A DNA stretch of 64,000 nucleotides from Sphingomonas panni (GCF_022664435.1 NZ_JAKREU010000001.1:1-64000); one strand, 5' to 3'. Positions 43,484 through 52,290 are shown, counted from the first letter of the stretch. Numbers and translations are program-made. The notes: generated by a model from the letters alone, not told the origin.

Positions 43484-43511
43484 GGAACCGTTCCGCGTCG
43501 GAAACCGTATT
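43484..43511 (+). promoter_or_regulatory. EcfG-like promoter candidate before fasciclin gene
   Basis: GGAAC (43484-43488), a 17-base spacer and CGTATT (43506-43511) fit the alphaproteobacterial general-stress promoter, with the -10 CGTA in place of CGTT. The fasciclin start is 63 bases downstream. Confidence 0.45.
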
Positions 43512-43573
43512 TCCCCGGTCGATGCCGTTTCGTGGCGTCGAACATTCTTGACCGCAACCACCGGAGAAAACCG

Positions 43574-44230
43574 ATGATTCGCGCAACGATTTCTGCCGCC
43601 GCGCTCACCCTGTCGCTGACCGCCGCGGCCCATGCCCAGACCGCCCAGACCGGTGTGAAGACCGGCACCACTGCCACTGTCACCACTCCCGTCGGCGGTG
43701 TGAACGCAGGCGTACAGGCCGGTGCCAACACCACCGCCACCGCACCGGTGGTGGTCGGCGGCGCGCCGATGCTGCCGACGGCGACCATCGTCGCCAACGC
43801 ATCGAAGGCGAGCAACCTGACCACGCTGGTGAAGGCGGTACAGGCCGCCGACCTGACTGCGACGCTGTCGGGTCCCGGTCCGTTCACCGTGTTCGCACCG
43901 ACCAACGAGGCCTTTGGCCGCCTCGCGCCCGGCACGCTCGACCAGTTGCTAAAGCCGGAGCAGAAGGCATCGCTGACGAAGCTGCTGACCTATCACGTCG
44001 TGGCCGGCAAGCTCGATGCCGACGCGCTGAAGAAGCAGGTGGAGGCCGGCGGCGGCACCGCCACGCTGACCACCGTCGAGGGCCAGCCGCTGAAGGCGAC
44101 GCTGGAGAATGGCGGGCTGGTGCTGACCGATGTCGGCGGCGGCAAGAGCTATGTCGAGCAGTATAACGTCGAACAGTCGAACGGCATCGTCCATGTCGTG
44201 AACGGCGTGCTGGCACCGAAGCTCGGCTGA
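43574..44230 (+). CDS. Secreted fasciclin (FAS1) domain protein
   Basis: A 218-residue exported adhesion-type protein. Signal peptide to about residue 22 (SLTAAAHAQ), a Thr/Val/Gly-rich linker (about 23-75), then one FAS1 domain (about 80-218) with VFAPTNEAFGRLAPGTLDQLL, LLTYHVVAGKLDADAL and the H-box-like NGIVHVVNGVLAPK. The ATG at 43574 follows CGGAGAAAA; the upstream ATG at 43532 lacks a signal sequence immediately after it. Such proteins are often induced in the general stress response of sphingomonads. A strong terminator follows. Confidence 0.88.
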   Translation: MIRATISAAALTLSLTAAAHAQTAQTGVKTGTTATVTTPVGGVNAGVQAGANTTATAPVVVGGAPMLPTATIVANASKASNLTTLVKAVQAADLTATLSGPGPFTVFAPTNEAFGRLAPGTLDQLLKPEQKASLTKLLTYHVVAGKLDADALKKQVEAGGGTATLTTVEGQPLKATLENGGLVLTDVGGGKSYVEQYNVEQSNGIVHVVNGVLAPKLG

Positions 44231-44256
44231 TCCGGGTCTAGGGTTGAACGATGAAG

Positions 44257-44287
44257 CCGGGCGGGAGCGATCCCGCCCGGTTTTTTA
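44257..44287 (+). terminator. Rho-independent terminator
   Basis: CCGGGCGGGA-GCGA-TCCCGCCCGG is a perfect 10-bp stem with a tetraloop, followed by six T. It ends the fasciclin transcript. Confidence 0.92.
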
Positions 44288-44299
44288 TCGTCCATGACC

Positions 44300-44646
44300 G
44301 TTCGGTTCGAGCAGCTTCGAGCCTGTCGAGAAGCGTCCGTCGAGAACTCCTGTCCGCCAGCGAAACCTCGACAGCTCCCCCCTGCGCGCGCCCGTTCTCG
44401 ATACGCGCTCTCGACTGCGCTCGATCGCTACTCGAACCAAACGGGAGGGAAGCCGGATGGGAGCAATCCCGCCCAGTTCCCCCCCAACCCCACCTACCCC
44501 GTTCGGTTCGAGCAGCTTCGAGCCTGTCGAGAAGCGTCCGTCGAGAACTCCCGTCCGCCAGCGCGACATCGACGGCCACTCCCAACGGAACCCCATCCTC
44601 GATACGCGCGCTCGACTGCGCTCGATCGCTACTCGGACCGAACCGG
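44300..44646. repeat. Palindromic repeat family H, two tandem copies
   Basis: The unit starts GTTCGGTTCGAGCAGCTTCG at 44300 and again at 44501, 201 bases apart. Each copy (about 44300-44450 and 44501-44646) ends with CTCGATCGCTACTCG, which is the inverted, imperfect complement of its own beginning, so each can fold into a long hairpin. A degenerate copy of the terminator stem (GGGAGCAATCCCGCCC) lies at the junction. This array fills the gap between the convergent fasciclin and moaE genes. Confidence 0.82.
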
Positions 44647-44666
44647 GCAGGCCGGGACGGGACGGG

Positions 44667-45113
44667 TCAAACCCCGTCGTCCCACCGCGCCGCCGCCGCA
44701 TCGTCGCTCTCGCGCGCCTCGACCCAGCGCGCCTCCGCACCCCGCCGCTCCCGCTTCCAGAACGGGGCCCCGGTCTTCAACCGGTCGATCAGGAACGCGC
44801 ACGCCTCCAGCGCCGCGCCGCGGTGCCGCGCGGTCGTCGCGACGAACACCACCCGGTCGCCCGGCACCATCGGCCCGACCCGGTGGACGATCACCGCCTT
44901 CGCCAGCGACCAGCGTTCCACTGCCTGCTCGCACAGCGCCTCCAGCACACGCTCGGTGGCACCCGGATAATGTTCCAGCGACAGTTCGGTAACGCCGTCA
45001 TCGCCGCGCACCAGCCCGGTAAAGGTCGCGACCGCCCCGGCATCCGCCGCCTCCGCCGCCGCATGTTCGGCGGCAAGGTCGATCGGCGTTTCCTGTACGA
45101 CGACGCGGATCAC
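44667..45113 (-). CDS. moaE: Molybdopterin synthase catalytic subunit
   Basis: Adds the dithiolene sulfurs to precursor Z together with MoaD. The 148-residue protein has GAVATFTGLVRGDDG, LSLEHYPGATE, VIVHRVGPMVPGD, VFVATTARHRGAALEACAFLIDRLK and TGAPFWKRE, where the active-site lysines lie. ATG at 45113 overlaps the moaD stop (ATGA). The C-terminal 25 residues are Arg/Asp/Ala-rich and longer than needed. Confidence 0.95.
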   Translation of the reverse strand: MIRVVVQETPIDLAAEHAAAEAADAGAVATFTGLVRGDDGVTELSLEHYPGATERVLEALCEQAVERWSLAKAVIVHRVGPMVPGDRVVFVATTARHRGAALEACAFLIDRLKTGAPFWKRERRGAEARWVEARESDDAAAARWDDGV

Positions 45114-45367
45114 CCGCCGGTCACCGGCGGAAACAGCGCGATCTCGCGCGCGCCGGCGATGGGCGTGTCGAGCGGCACGAACGCCTGATCGACCGCGGCA
45201 CGCAACCGCTGCCGATCAGCGAAGGCCGTGGCATAGCCCTCGCCCCGATGGCACAGCCAGTCGACCAGATCGGCGACCGTCGCGACCGCGGCCGGCGGAT
45301 CGACCCGCTCGCCGGCCTGTCCGATCGCTTCGCGCACCCAGGCGAAATAGAGCAGTTCGACCGCCAT
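45110..45367 (-). CDS. moaD: Molybdopterin synthase sulfur-carrier subunit
   Basis: An 85-residue ubiquitin-fold sulfur carrier that ends in the diagnostic Gly-Gly (PPVTGG), the site of thiocarboxylation. ELLYFAWVREAIGQAGERVD at the start and IALFPPVTGG at the end define it. The ATG at 45367 overlaps the pgsA stop by one base (TAATG), and its own stop overlaps moaE. Confidence 0.94.
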   Translation of the reverse strand: MAVELLYFAWVREAIGQAGERVDPPAAVATVADLVDWLCHRGEGYATAFADRQRLRAAVDQAFVPLDTPIAGAREIALFPPVTGG

Positions 45368-45933
45368 TACGTGTCCATGTGCCTGAGGCCGAGGCGCAGA
45401 TAGTCCCAGCCGGTGATCGCGGTCAGCACGGCGGCGCCCCACAGGCACACCAGCCCGGTGACGTGGACGAACGCATGTTGCGGCACCGCGCCGGCCAGGA
45501 TCAGCGCACCGAATGCCACGAGCTGCAACGTGGTCTTCCACTTCGCCAGCTGCGACACCGGCAACGACACCTGAATGCCCGCCAGGAACTCGCGCAGGCC
45601 CGACACCGCGATCTCGCGCAGCAGGATGACGAGCGCGGCGATCAGGTGGATGCCGGTGATGATCGCGACATCGTGGCGCGTGCCGACCAGCATCAGGATG
45701 ACTGCCGCCACCATGATCTTGTCGGCAATCGGGTCGAGGAACACGCCCAGCTTCGACACCGTTCCCTGCGCACGCGCGAGGTAGCCGTCGAAATAGTCGG
45801 TGATCCCCATCAGGCAATACAGTGCGAAGGCAATGGCATAGCCCGCCTCCCACATCGGCCACCACAGGAACGCGACCAGCAGCGGCACCGCCAGGATTCG
45901 CGACAACGTCAGGATATTGGGAAGCGTCAGCAC
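45367..45933 (-). CDS. pgsA: CDP-diacylglycerol--glycerol-3-phosphate 3-phosphatidyltransferase
   Basis: Integral-membrane enzyme for phosphatidylglycerol synthesis. The 188-residue protein opens MLTLPNILTLSRI and has the CDP-alcohol motif D-G-x2-A-R-x8-G-x3-D-x3-D in the stretch from YFDGYLARAQG to LDPIADK (about residues 48-76), plus four to five hydrophobic helices. It is the first gene of pgsA-moaD-moaE, an unusual functional mix joined by overlaps. A divergent lysophospholipid-type transporter lies upstream. Confidence 0.94.
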   Translation of the reverse strand: MLTLPNILTLSRILAVPLLVAFLWWPMWEAGYAIAFALYCLMGITDYFDGYLARAQGTVSKLGVFLDPIADKIMVAAVILMLVGTRHDVAIITGIHLIAALVILLREIAVSGLREFLAGIQVSLPVSQLAKWKTTLQLVAFGALILAGAVPQHAFVHVTGLVCLWGAAVLTAITGWDYLRLGLRHMDT

Positions 45934-45983
45934 ATGTCGCGCTTAGCATCCCCGGCCCCTCGCGCGAAAGCGGCAAAACGGCG

Positions 45984-46012
45984 TTGAAGCCGGCGGACGC
46001 GCTGGCTACACC
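45984..46012 (+). promoter_or_regulatory. Sigma70-like promoter candidate
   Basis: TTGAAG (45984-45989), a 17-base spacer and TACACC (46007-46012) lie 46 bases before the transporter start at 46058. The -10 is weak. Confidence 0.35.
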
Positions 46013-46057
46013 CGGACCAACCAAGCCGACAGGCACGTAGATCAGGTCGTACCCGGA

Positions 46058-47362
46058 ATGAATAATGCGCTGGGGTTGCTGAAGCAGCGCCGTTTCCTGC
46101 CGCTGTTCGTCACCCAGTTTCTGGGCGCGTTCAACGATAATCTGTTCAAGCACGCGATGGTGCTGTTCGCGACCTATCAATTGTTCAAGGACCCGGCGAG
46201 CGAACAGAATTTCAACGCGCTGGCCACCGGCCTTGCGATCCTGCCGTTCGTATTGCTGTCCGCCTTGTCGGGACAGCTGGCCGACACGCATGACAAGGCG
46301 CGGATCATCCGCATCGTGAAGACCGCCGAGATCGGCATCATGCTCTATGGCGCGGCGGGAATGCTGATCGCGCGCACCGGCTATGTCACGACCGGCGTGG
46401 TGATGATGCTGAGCGCCGTCGTGATGCTGGGCGTCCATTCGACCTTTTTCGGGCCGATCAAATACGCGATCCTGCCGCAGCATCTGGAGGATCATCAGGT
46501 GCTGGGCGGCACCGGCCTGATCGAGGCGGCGACCTATCTTTCCGTCCTGACCGGCACGATCGTCGCCGGGTGGATCAGCGTCGAATATGCCGCCGCGCTG
46601 GTGGTGGTGGTCGCGATCATCGGCTGGTTCACCGGGCGACAGGTGCCCGCGGCCCCCCGCAGTGGCCCCGAACTGGTCGTCAACTTCAATCCCTTCACCT
46701 CGTCCTGGCATCTGATCGCGGCGACGATGCATATCCGCCGGCTGTTCCTCGCCATCGTGTCGATCAGCTTCTTCTGGACGATCGGGTCGGTGCTGATCGT
46801 GATCTTCCCGGTGCTGGTGAAGAACGTCCTGACCGCCGACCAGCAGGTCGCCTCGCTGACCATCGCGATCTTTTCGATCGGGGTCGCGATCGGATCGGTC
46901 ATCATCAACGCGTTGCTGAAGGGAAAGATTTCGGCGCGCTACTCCCCCGCCTCGGTCGTCGCGATGGCGGTGTGCGTGCTGGCCTTCGCGTTCGAGGCAA
47001 AGGCGTGGGTGCCCGCCCCCGAAGGCACGTTGTACGGCGTCATGGATTTCGCGACCCATCCGCAATCGCTGCTCCTACTCGCCACGCTGGCGGTGATCGC
47101 GATCTTCGGCGGGATGTTCGTCGTGCCGCTCTACGCCTTCCTGACGACGACCGTGACCAAGGACCAGACCGCGCGGACGGTGGCGGCGAACAATGTCGTC
47201 AACTGCGCGTCGATGACAATCGGCGCGATCGGCGTCATCCTGCTGACCAGGGCGGGACTGGGGCCGACCGACATGCTGCTGCTGGTCGCAGCCATGTGCC
47301 TGGTATCGGCGTGGCTCGCCTGGCGCCTGCACAAGGCGTGCGACGACGGCTGCCCGGCATGA
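46058..47362 (+). CDS. MFS transporter, lysophospholipid transporter (LplT)-like
   Basis: A 434-residue, roughly 12-helix major facilitator. The N-terminal LPLFVTQFLGAFNDNLFKHA and the SGQLADTHDKARIIRIVKTAE loop are characteristic of the LplT/Aas-associated MFS group, as are FFGPIKYAILPQHL and GGTGLIEAATYLSVLTGT. LplT flips lysophospholipids inward for reacylation; no acyltransferase gene is adjacent, though pgsA is divergent. Substrate is inferred only. A 51-codon gene converges on its 3' end. Confidence 0.87.
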   Translation: MNNALGLLKQRRFLPLFVTQFLGAFNDNLFKHAMVLFATYQLFKDPASEQNFNALATGLAILPFVLLSALSGQLADTHDKARIIRIVKTAEIGIMLYGAAGMLIARTGYVTTGVVMMLSAVVMLGVHSTFFGPIKYAILPQHLEDHQVLGGTGLIEAATYLSVLTGTIVAGWISVEYAAALVVVVAIIGWFTGRQVPAAPRSGPELVVNFNPFTSSWHLIAATMHIRRLFLAIVSISFFWTIGSVLIVIFPVLVKNVLTADQQVASLTIAIFSIGVAIGSVIINALLKGKISARYSPASVVAMAVCVLAFAFEAKAWVPAPEGTLYGVMDFATHPQSLLLLATLAVIAIFGGMFVVPLYAFLTTTVTKDQTARTVAANNVVNCASMTIGAIGVILLTRAGLGPTDMLLLVAAMCLVSAWLAWRLHKACDDGCPA

Positions 47363-47396
47363 AGGCGCGAGCGGCGACCCGGCGCGCCGAGTCCGC

Positions 47397-47552
47397 CTAC
47401 AGGAAGAACGTATAGAAGCAGATGAAGAAGGCGGTGAAGCTGACGGTGAACAGCTTCAGGTCGCTGTCGTCGCTGCGCACCGGCACGCTCGCCAGACGCG
47501 GCAGCGTGGCGCGGAAGGGGTGACGACGGGGCGCGTTGTTCGGCTTCATCAT
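47397..47552 (-). CDS. Small single-pass membrane protein (51 residues)
   Basis: A short reading frame on the minus strand starting with two ATGs (47552 and 47549). The product has a basic Pro/Arg-rich N-terminus (NNAPRRHPFRATLPRL), a short acidic turn (RSDDSD) and a C-terminal hydrophobic helix KLFTVSFTAFFICFYTFFL that runs to the stop. This tail-anchored layout looks like a genuine membrane micropeptide. It lies between the MFS transporter and a Crp/Fnr regulator. A/T-rich sequence upstream suits a promoter. No homology is claimed. Confidence 0.55.
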   Translation of the reverse strand: MMKPNNAPRRHPFRATLPRLASVPVRSDDSDLKLFTVSFTAFFICFYTFFL

Positions 47553-47636
47553 GGCCGTGTTAACGCTTTCTTTACCCTTTTGTCGTCTGCCACAAATGCG
47601 GGCAGCTGTCCGATTACGGGACGCCTGCCCGCAGGG

Positions 47637-48377
47637 TCATGCCATCGCCACCGCGCGGTCGAGATGCAGATAAGCCGGCGTGAACGACGCGATCGTCCCC
47701 AGCCGGTCGAGGTCGTGGATGGTCAGCGTCCGCGCCTCCCAGTCGATCAGCCCCTCGCGGCGCAGCTCCTGCACCATGCGGTTCACATGGACGGGGGTTA
47801 GCCCGGTCGCCTCCGCCAGATCGGCCTGGGTCAGCGGAAAGTCGCAGGTCAGCCCCCGGCAGCGCCCGCTCAGCCGCAGTCGGTAATGGACCTCGCAGAA
47901 CAGCAGCGCGATTCGTTCGCGCGCGCTGCGCAGGCCGAGGCTGGCGATCCATTCGCGCTGCGTGCCCATCGCGACATGGTTGTTCCACCACAGCGCGCGG
48001 GCGATGGCGCGATTGTCGCGGCTGAGCGCCGCCAGCGCATCGGGAGCGACCTCGGCCACCGTCATCGCCGTGATCGCGCCGACCGCGTGATCGGTCCGGG
48101 CCACCGCCTGGGGATGCGGATCGAACAGGTCACCCGGCAGCAGCAGCGACAGGATCTGCCGCCGCCCGTCGGGCAGCTGTCGATAGCGACAGCCCCACCC
48201 CTCCAGCACGACATGGGCGAATCGTGGCACGTCGCCTTCCGCCACCACGTCGCGGCGGGGGGAAATCACCCGGTGCCGCTGGTCGAGCAGGGCATCGATC
48301 GCCAGCCGGTCGGCATCGGTCAGTTCGGAAAAGTCGTGCAGGCGCGAACGGTACCGCAGATCATGGCCCCCTGTCAT
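47637..48377 (-). CDS. Crp/Fnr-family transcriptional regulator
   Basis: A 246-residue regulator with an N-terminal cyclic-nucleotide-like beta-barrel (about 15-140, including FAHVVLEGWGCRYRQLPDGRRQILSLLLPGDLF) and a C-terminal winged helix (about 155-235) with PLTQADLAEATGLTPVHVNRMVQELRREGLI. It lacks the N-terminal cysteine cluster of oxygen-sensing FNR, so the signal is unknown. GDLFDPHPQAV replaces the usual cAMP-binding residues. The ATG begins at 48377. The 146 bases up to the tRNA include a near-palindrome TATACTGGTATA at 48417-48428. Confidence 0.87.
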   Translation of the reverse strand: MTGGHDLRYRSRLHDFSELTDADRLAIDALLDQRHRVISPRRDVVAEGDVPRFAHVVLEGWGCRYRQLPDGRRQILSLLLPGDLFDPHPQAVARTDHAVGAITAMTVAEVAPDALAALSRDNRAIARALWWNNHVAMGTQREWIASLGLRSARERIALLFCEVHYRLRLSGRCRGLTCDFPLTQADLAEATGLTPVHVNRMVQELRREGLIDWEARTLTIHDLDRLGTIASFTPAYLHLDRAVAMA

Positions 48378-48486
48378 AGGGCCGTTCAGCTAGCTGCTAT
48401 CGCGGGCACGCACGATATACTGGTATAATCGCTCCGCCCTTGCGTGTTTTTTGTAATATTGCGGGGACGATTATACGACGGCCAAC

Positions 48487-48512
48487 AAAAAACCCCGCAT
48501 CGCTGCGGGGTT
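48487..48512 (-). terminator. Terminator of tRNA-Ala
   Basis: AACCCCGCA and TGCGGGGTT form a nine-bp stem with a tetraloop; on the minus strand it is followed by a run of T. It ends the tRNA transcript. Confidence 0.85.
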
Positions 48513-48523
48513 CTTTAGGAAAA

Positions 48524-48599
48524 TGGTGGAGCCGAGGGGGATCGAACCCCTGACCTCTGCAATGCCATTGCAGCGCTCTCCCAGCTGAGCTACGGCCCC
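48524..48599 (-). tRNA. tRNA-Ala (anticodon GGC)
   Basis: The minus strand reads GGGGCCGTAGCTCAGCTGGG from the 5' end, with a CTGCA/TGCAG anticodon stem enclosing ATGGCAT, so the anticodon is GGC. The T-arm GGTTCGATC and the acceptor complement TCGGCTCCA follow, with CCA encoded in the DNA. Total 76 bases including CCA. A terminator follows 11 bases later. Confidence 0.97.
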
Positions 48600-48719
48600 G
48601 TCCATTTTTTCGAAGCCGCCGCTGGTCGGCGGCCTCGCTTCCCCGTTGGGGAGGAGCGCCCTCTATGCGGAGGGCGATGGTTTGGCAAGCGGCTTTTGCG
48701 CCTGCCGCCCCAAAAAAGA

Positions 48720-49037
48720 TCAACGCTCGGCTTCGTTGTCCTCGTCGGACGTGTCGACGCCCAGGTCGTCGTCGCCGCCCAGATCGACATCGTCGTCCGC
48801 CGACGGCTCGTCGTCGCCCTCGATATCCAGATCGGCGTCGAGATCGGTATCCTTCTCGGCCTTGTCGCTGACCTTGGCCTGCTCGAACGGCAGGGGCTGC
48901 TTCGACTTCAGGATCGGCTCGGGATTCCAGTGCACGCCGCAATTGATGCAGGTGACGGGATCGTCATTGCCAAGGTCGTAGAAGCGCGTCGCGCATTTCG
49001 GGCAGGTACGCTTCGTACCCCATTCCGGCTTCACCAT
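48720..49037 (-). CDS. FYDLN acid-domain zinc-ribbon protein (TIGR02300 family)
   Basis: A 105-residue protein. The N-terminal zinc ribbon has CPKC and CINC pairs around the eponymous FYDLG motif (TRFYDLGNDDPVTC). The C-terminal half is very acidic (DLDADLDIEGDDEPSADDD and similar). It is conserved in alphaproteobacteria, function unknown, with RNA polymerase or ribosome association suspected only from the composition. The ATG at 49037 begins MVKPEWGTKRTCP. It is divergent from aroA. Confidence 0.9.
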   Translation of the reverse strand: MVKPEWGTKRTCPKCATRFYDLGNDDPVTCINCGVHWNPEPILKSKQPLPFEQAKVSDKAEKDTDLDADLDIEGDDEPSADDDVDLGGDDDLGVDTSDEDNEAER

Positions 49038-49140
49038 GTGTAGCCCCAAACCTTTCGGTGCTGTGGAAGAACGGGGCACATACCCCGGATGGGGCCGCGC
49101 CTTGCCATAGCGGGCACGCGCTGTCAAAGCCGCCGGTCAT

Positions 49141-50472
49141 ATGCACGACGCCACCCCCACCCCGCTTTCCGTCGCCGCCAGCGGCCCGCTGACCGGCACC
49201 GCCCCCGTTCCTGGCGACAAGTCGATCAGCCACCGCTCGCTGATGCTCTCCGCCTTGGCCGTCGGCACCAGCCGCGTGACCGGATTGCTGGAGGGTGAGG
49301 ACGTGCTGGCCACCGCCGCCGCGATGCGGGCGATGGGGGCGAAGATCGAACGCGGCGACGATGGCGTGTGGACGATCGACGGCGTCGGGGTCGGCGGGCT
49401 GCTGCAACCGGAACAGGCGCTCGACATGGGCAATTCGGGCACCTCGACCCGGCTGCTGATGGGGCTGGTGTCGAGCCATGCGATCGCCGCGACCTTCACC
49501 GGCGACGCATCGCTCAGCAAGCGGCCGATGGGCCGCGTGATCGAACCCCTGTCGCAGATGGGTGCGGAGATCACCGCAAGCCCCGGCGGCCGCCTGCCGC
49601 TGATGCTGCGCGGCATCGTGCCCGCCGTGCCGATCGACTATACGCTACCGGTCGCCTCGGCACAGGTGAAGTCGGCGATCCTGCTCGCCGGCCTCAACAC
49701 GCCGGGCATCACCCGCGTCGTCGAACCCGTGCCCACCCGCGACCATAGCGAGCGGATGCTGAAAGGTTTCGGCGCGAAGCTGACCGTCGAGGTAACCCCG
49801 GCGGGCCGCGTCATCGAACTGCATGGCGAGGCGGAGTTGCAGCCGCAGACGATCACCGTGCCGGGCGATCCGTCCTCCGCCGCCTTTCCGGTGGTCGCGG
49901 CGCTGCTCGTACCGGGCAGCCATGTGACGATCACCAATGTCGGCCTCAACCCGACCCGCGCCGCGCTGTTCGACGTGCTGCGCGCGATGGGCGGCGACAT
50001 CGCCTTCGAAAACCCCCGCGACGTCGGCGGCGAGCCGGTCGCCGATCTCGTCGTCCGCGCCTCCGCGCTGACCGGCATCGAGGTCGACCCGGCGGTCGCC
50101 CCGTCGATGATCGACGAATTCCCGATCCTGTTCGTCGCCGCCGCGCTGGCCAAGGGGCGCACCGTCACGCGGGGGCTGGAGGAACTGCGCGTCAAGGAAA
50201 GCGACCGCATCACGACGATGGCCGAAGGACTGCGCGCGATCGGCGCGACCGTCGAGGAAACCGAGGACGGCCTCATCATCGACGGCACCGGCGGCGAGCT
50301 GCTGCCCGGCGGCGGGACGGTCGAGGCGAAGCTCGACCACCGCATCGCGATGAGCTTCGTCGTCGCCGGCCTCGTGTCGCGCGCGCCCGTCACCATCGAC
50401 GACATGGCACCCGTGGCGACCAGCTTCCCGACCTTCACCACGCTGCTGCGTGGCCTTGGCGCGTCGCTGTGA
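49141..50472 (+). CDS. aroA: 3-phosphoshikimate 1-carboxyvinyltransferase (EPSP synthase)
   Basis: Sixth step of the shikimate pathway. The 443-residue protein has the PEP-binding block [55 protein letters not shown] and the ESDRI motif ([11 protein letters not shown]). The LGNSGT-type segment has Ala/Gly positions like class II enzymes of alphaproteobacteria, but tolerance cannot be judged. The RBS is weak. Its stop overlaps the cmk GTG. Confidence 0.96.
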   Translation: MHDATPTPLSVAASGPLTGTAPVPGDKSISHRSLMLSALAVGTSRVTGLLEGEDVLATAAAMRAMGAKIERGDDGVWTIDGVGVGGLLQPEQALDMGNSGTSTRLLMGLVSSHAIAATFTGDASLSKRPMGRVIEPLSQMGAEITASPGGRLPLMLRGIVPAVPIDYTLPVASAQVKSAILLAGLNTPGITRVVEPVPTRDHSERMLKGFGAKLTVEVTPAGRVIELHGEAELQPQTITVPGDPSSAAFPVVAALLVPGSHVTITNVGLNPTRAALFDVLRAMGGDIAFENPRDVGGEPVADLVVRASALTGIEVDPAVAPSMIDEFPILFVAAALAKGRTVTRGLEELRVKESDRITTMAEGLRAIGATVEETEDGLIIDGTGGELLPGGGTVEAKLDHRIAMSFVVAGLVSRAPVTIDDMAPVATSFPTFTTLLRGLGASL

Positions 50473-51092
50473 TCATCGCGGTCGACGGCCCGGCTGCATC
50501 GGGCAAGGGCACCATCGCGCGCGCGCTGGCGAAGCATTACGGCCTGCCACACCTCGACACCGGGCTGCTGTACCGTGCGGTGGCGACCCGCGTGCTGCGC
50601 GACGGCATGGACCCGACGCGGGAGGCGGACTGCGTCGCGGCCTGCGACTTTTCTGACACGCTGCTGGACGACCCGTGGCTGCGCACCGATGAAGCCGGGC
50701 AGGCCGCCTCGATCGTCTCGGCGCATCCGCTGGTCCGCTCGGCATTGCTGCGGCGGCAGCGCAAGTTCGCGCAGCAACCCGGCGGCGCGGTGCTGGACGG
50801 GCGCGATATCGGCACGGTCATCGCGCCCGACGCCGATGCCAAGCTGTTCGTGAAGGCGACCCCGGCGATCCGCGCCCGCCGCCGCCATACCGAACTGGCC
50901 AAGGCCGGCTCGACCGTCACCTACGACCGGGTGCTGGCCGATATCCGCGCCCGCGACGAACGCGATTCGAGCCGCTCGACCGCGCCGCTGGTCATGGCAC
51001 CCGATGCCGCCCCGCTCGACACCAGCACCCTGTCGATCGAGGTCGCGGTGGAACGCGCCATCGCCATTGTCGAGGGGCAGCGGGGCAAGTAA
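50469..51092 (+). CDS. cmk: Cytidylate kinase
   Basis: Phosphorylates CMP/dCMP. A 207-residue kinase with P-loop [11 protein letters not shown], the CMP-binding [32 protein letters not shown] and the lid RRRHTEL. The GTG at 50469 overlaps the aroA stop (GTGA). The aroA-cmk pair is common in proteobacteria, where rpsA follows; here repeat G and nadC follow instead. Confidence 0.95.
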   Translation: MIIAVDGPAASGKGTIARALAKHYGLPHLDTGLLYRAVATRVLRDGMDPTREADCVAACDFSDTLLDDPWLRTDEAGQAASIVSAHPLVRSALLRRQRKFAQQPGGAVLDGRDIGTVIAPDADAKLFVKATPAIRARRRHTELAKAGSTVTYDRVLADIRARDERDSSRSTAPLVMAPDAAPLDTSTLSIEVAVERAIAIVEGQRGK

Positions 51093-51109
51093 GCTCCGAC
51101 GATACTCTA

Positions 51110-51194
51110 CGTCACCCCGGGCTTGACCCGGGGTCCCGCTTCTTCTTCGAACGCCGGACAAGAAGCGGGACCCCGGACCAAGTCCGGGGTGACG
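51110..51194. repeat. Palindromic intergenic repeat, family G copy 1
   Basis: CGTCACCCCGGGCTTGACCC at the left pairs with the right end AGTCCGGGGTGACG, with GGTCCCGCTTCTT / AAGAAGCGGGACC as inner stem. Its relative is at 60335-60420. It lies between cmk and nadC; the rest of the 328-base gap holds the 23-bp repeat and no gene. Confidence 0.82.
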
Positions 51195-51324
51195 AAATAG
51201 GATGGTGCCGCACCCCTCTTTCCTACACGGTAGCCTCCTGTCATCGTCGGCGGGTCGCCCTTGTCACCCACCCCGCCAACCGCAGCAAAGCGAGCCGCCA
51301 CGCCCACCGCGCAACAACGCCACT

Positions 51325-51347
51325 AGTGTGAACTTAGTGAACTTTGG
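51325..51347 (+). repeat. 23-bp dispersed identical sequence, copy 2
   Basis: Exact match, in opposite orientation, to 4955-4977. It contains GTGAACTTAGTGAACTT, a nested direct repeat of GTGAACTT with a 1-base gap. Located 74 bases before the nadC start. Confidence 0.7.
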
Positions 51348-51420
51348 GGCCGCAAACCGCCTGACACCCACCCCCGCCCGCCCCTATAGCGAACGCCCCT
51401 CCCATCCCGGACCCTGCCCC

Positions 51421-52263
51421 ATGATCCCCGGTTTCGACCTCCCCGCCTTCGTCGCCGCGACCCTTGCCGAGGATATGGGCGACGCGGGCGACATCACCGC
51501 GGCCGCCGTCATCCCGGCCGATGCGATGTTCACCGGCATCATGGACAGCCGCGACGCGATCACCGTGGCGGGCCTCGACATCGCCGCCGCCTTCTTCCGC
51601 CATCTCGACCCCGCGGCCCAGATCGAGCTGCTGGTGGCCGATGGCGACCGGGTGCCCGCCGGCACCGCGCTGATGCGGCTGCGTGGCAATGCCCGTGCAC
51701 TGCTGACCGCCGAACGCTCGGCGCTGAACACCGTCCAACATCTGTCGGGCATCGCCACCCTGACCGCAACCTATGTCGCCGAGATCGAAGGCACCGGTGC
51801 GACGCTGCTCGACACCCGCAAGACCATTCCCGGCCTGCGCCTCCTCGAAAAGTACGCGACCCGCATAGGCGGCGCGACCAACCACCGCATGGGGCTGTGG
51901 GATGCGGCGATGATCAAGGACAATCACGTCGCGGTCGCAGGGTCGGTCGGTGAGGCCACCGCCCGTGCCAAGACGGCGGGGATCGAGCGGATCATCGTCG
52001 AGGTCGATTCGCTCGACCAGATCGAACCGGCGCTCGCCGCCGGGGCAACCCACCTGCTGCTCGACAACATGGCCCCGCCGATGCTGCGCGAAGCGGTCGT
52101 GCTGATCGCCGGGCGCGTACCGACCGAGGCATCGGGCGGCGTCCGGCTCGACACGATCCGCGCCATTGCCGAAACCGGCGTGACCTATGTCAGCGTCGGC
52201 CGCCTGACCCAATCGGCCCCGGCGGCCGATATCGGGCTGGATTTCACCCTCGACGCCGCATAA
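51421..52263 (+). CDS. nadC: Nicotinate-nucleotide pyrophosphorylase (carboxylating)
   Basis: Converts quinolinate to nicotinate mononucleotide in NAD synthesis. The 280-residue enzyme has LAEDMGDAGDITA, RSALNTVQHLSGIAT, LDTRKTIPGLRLLEKYA, GGATNHRMGLWDAAMIKDNH and VEVDSL with the C-terminal DNMAPPMLREAV barrel strands. The ATG at 51421 is chosen for the conserved N-terminus; the longer frame crosses the repeats. nadA and nadB are not in the window. Confidence 0.96.
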   Translation: MIPGFDLPAFVAATLAEDMGDAGDITAAAVIPADAMFTGIMDSRDAITVAGLDIAAAFFRHLDPAAQIELLVADGDRVPAGTALMRLRGNARALLTAERSALNTVQHLSGIATLTATYVAEIEGTGATLLDTRKTIPGLRLLEKYATRIGGATNHRMGLWDAAMIKDNHVAVAGSVGEATARAKTAGIERIIVEVDSLDQIEPALAAGATHLLLDNMAPPMLREAVVLIAGRVPTEASGGVRLDTIRAIAETGVTYVSVGRLTQSAPAADIGLDFTLDAA

Positions 52264-52290
52264 CCCTTGCCCGTTTTCAGGGGAGCCTTC

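Noticed and set aside
48417..48428. Near-palindrome TATACTGGTATA upstream of the Crp/Fnr gene as an FNR box
   Set aside because: It lacks the TTGAT-N4-ATCAA form, and the two central bases break the symmetry; it may just be an A/T-rich promoter.
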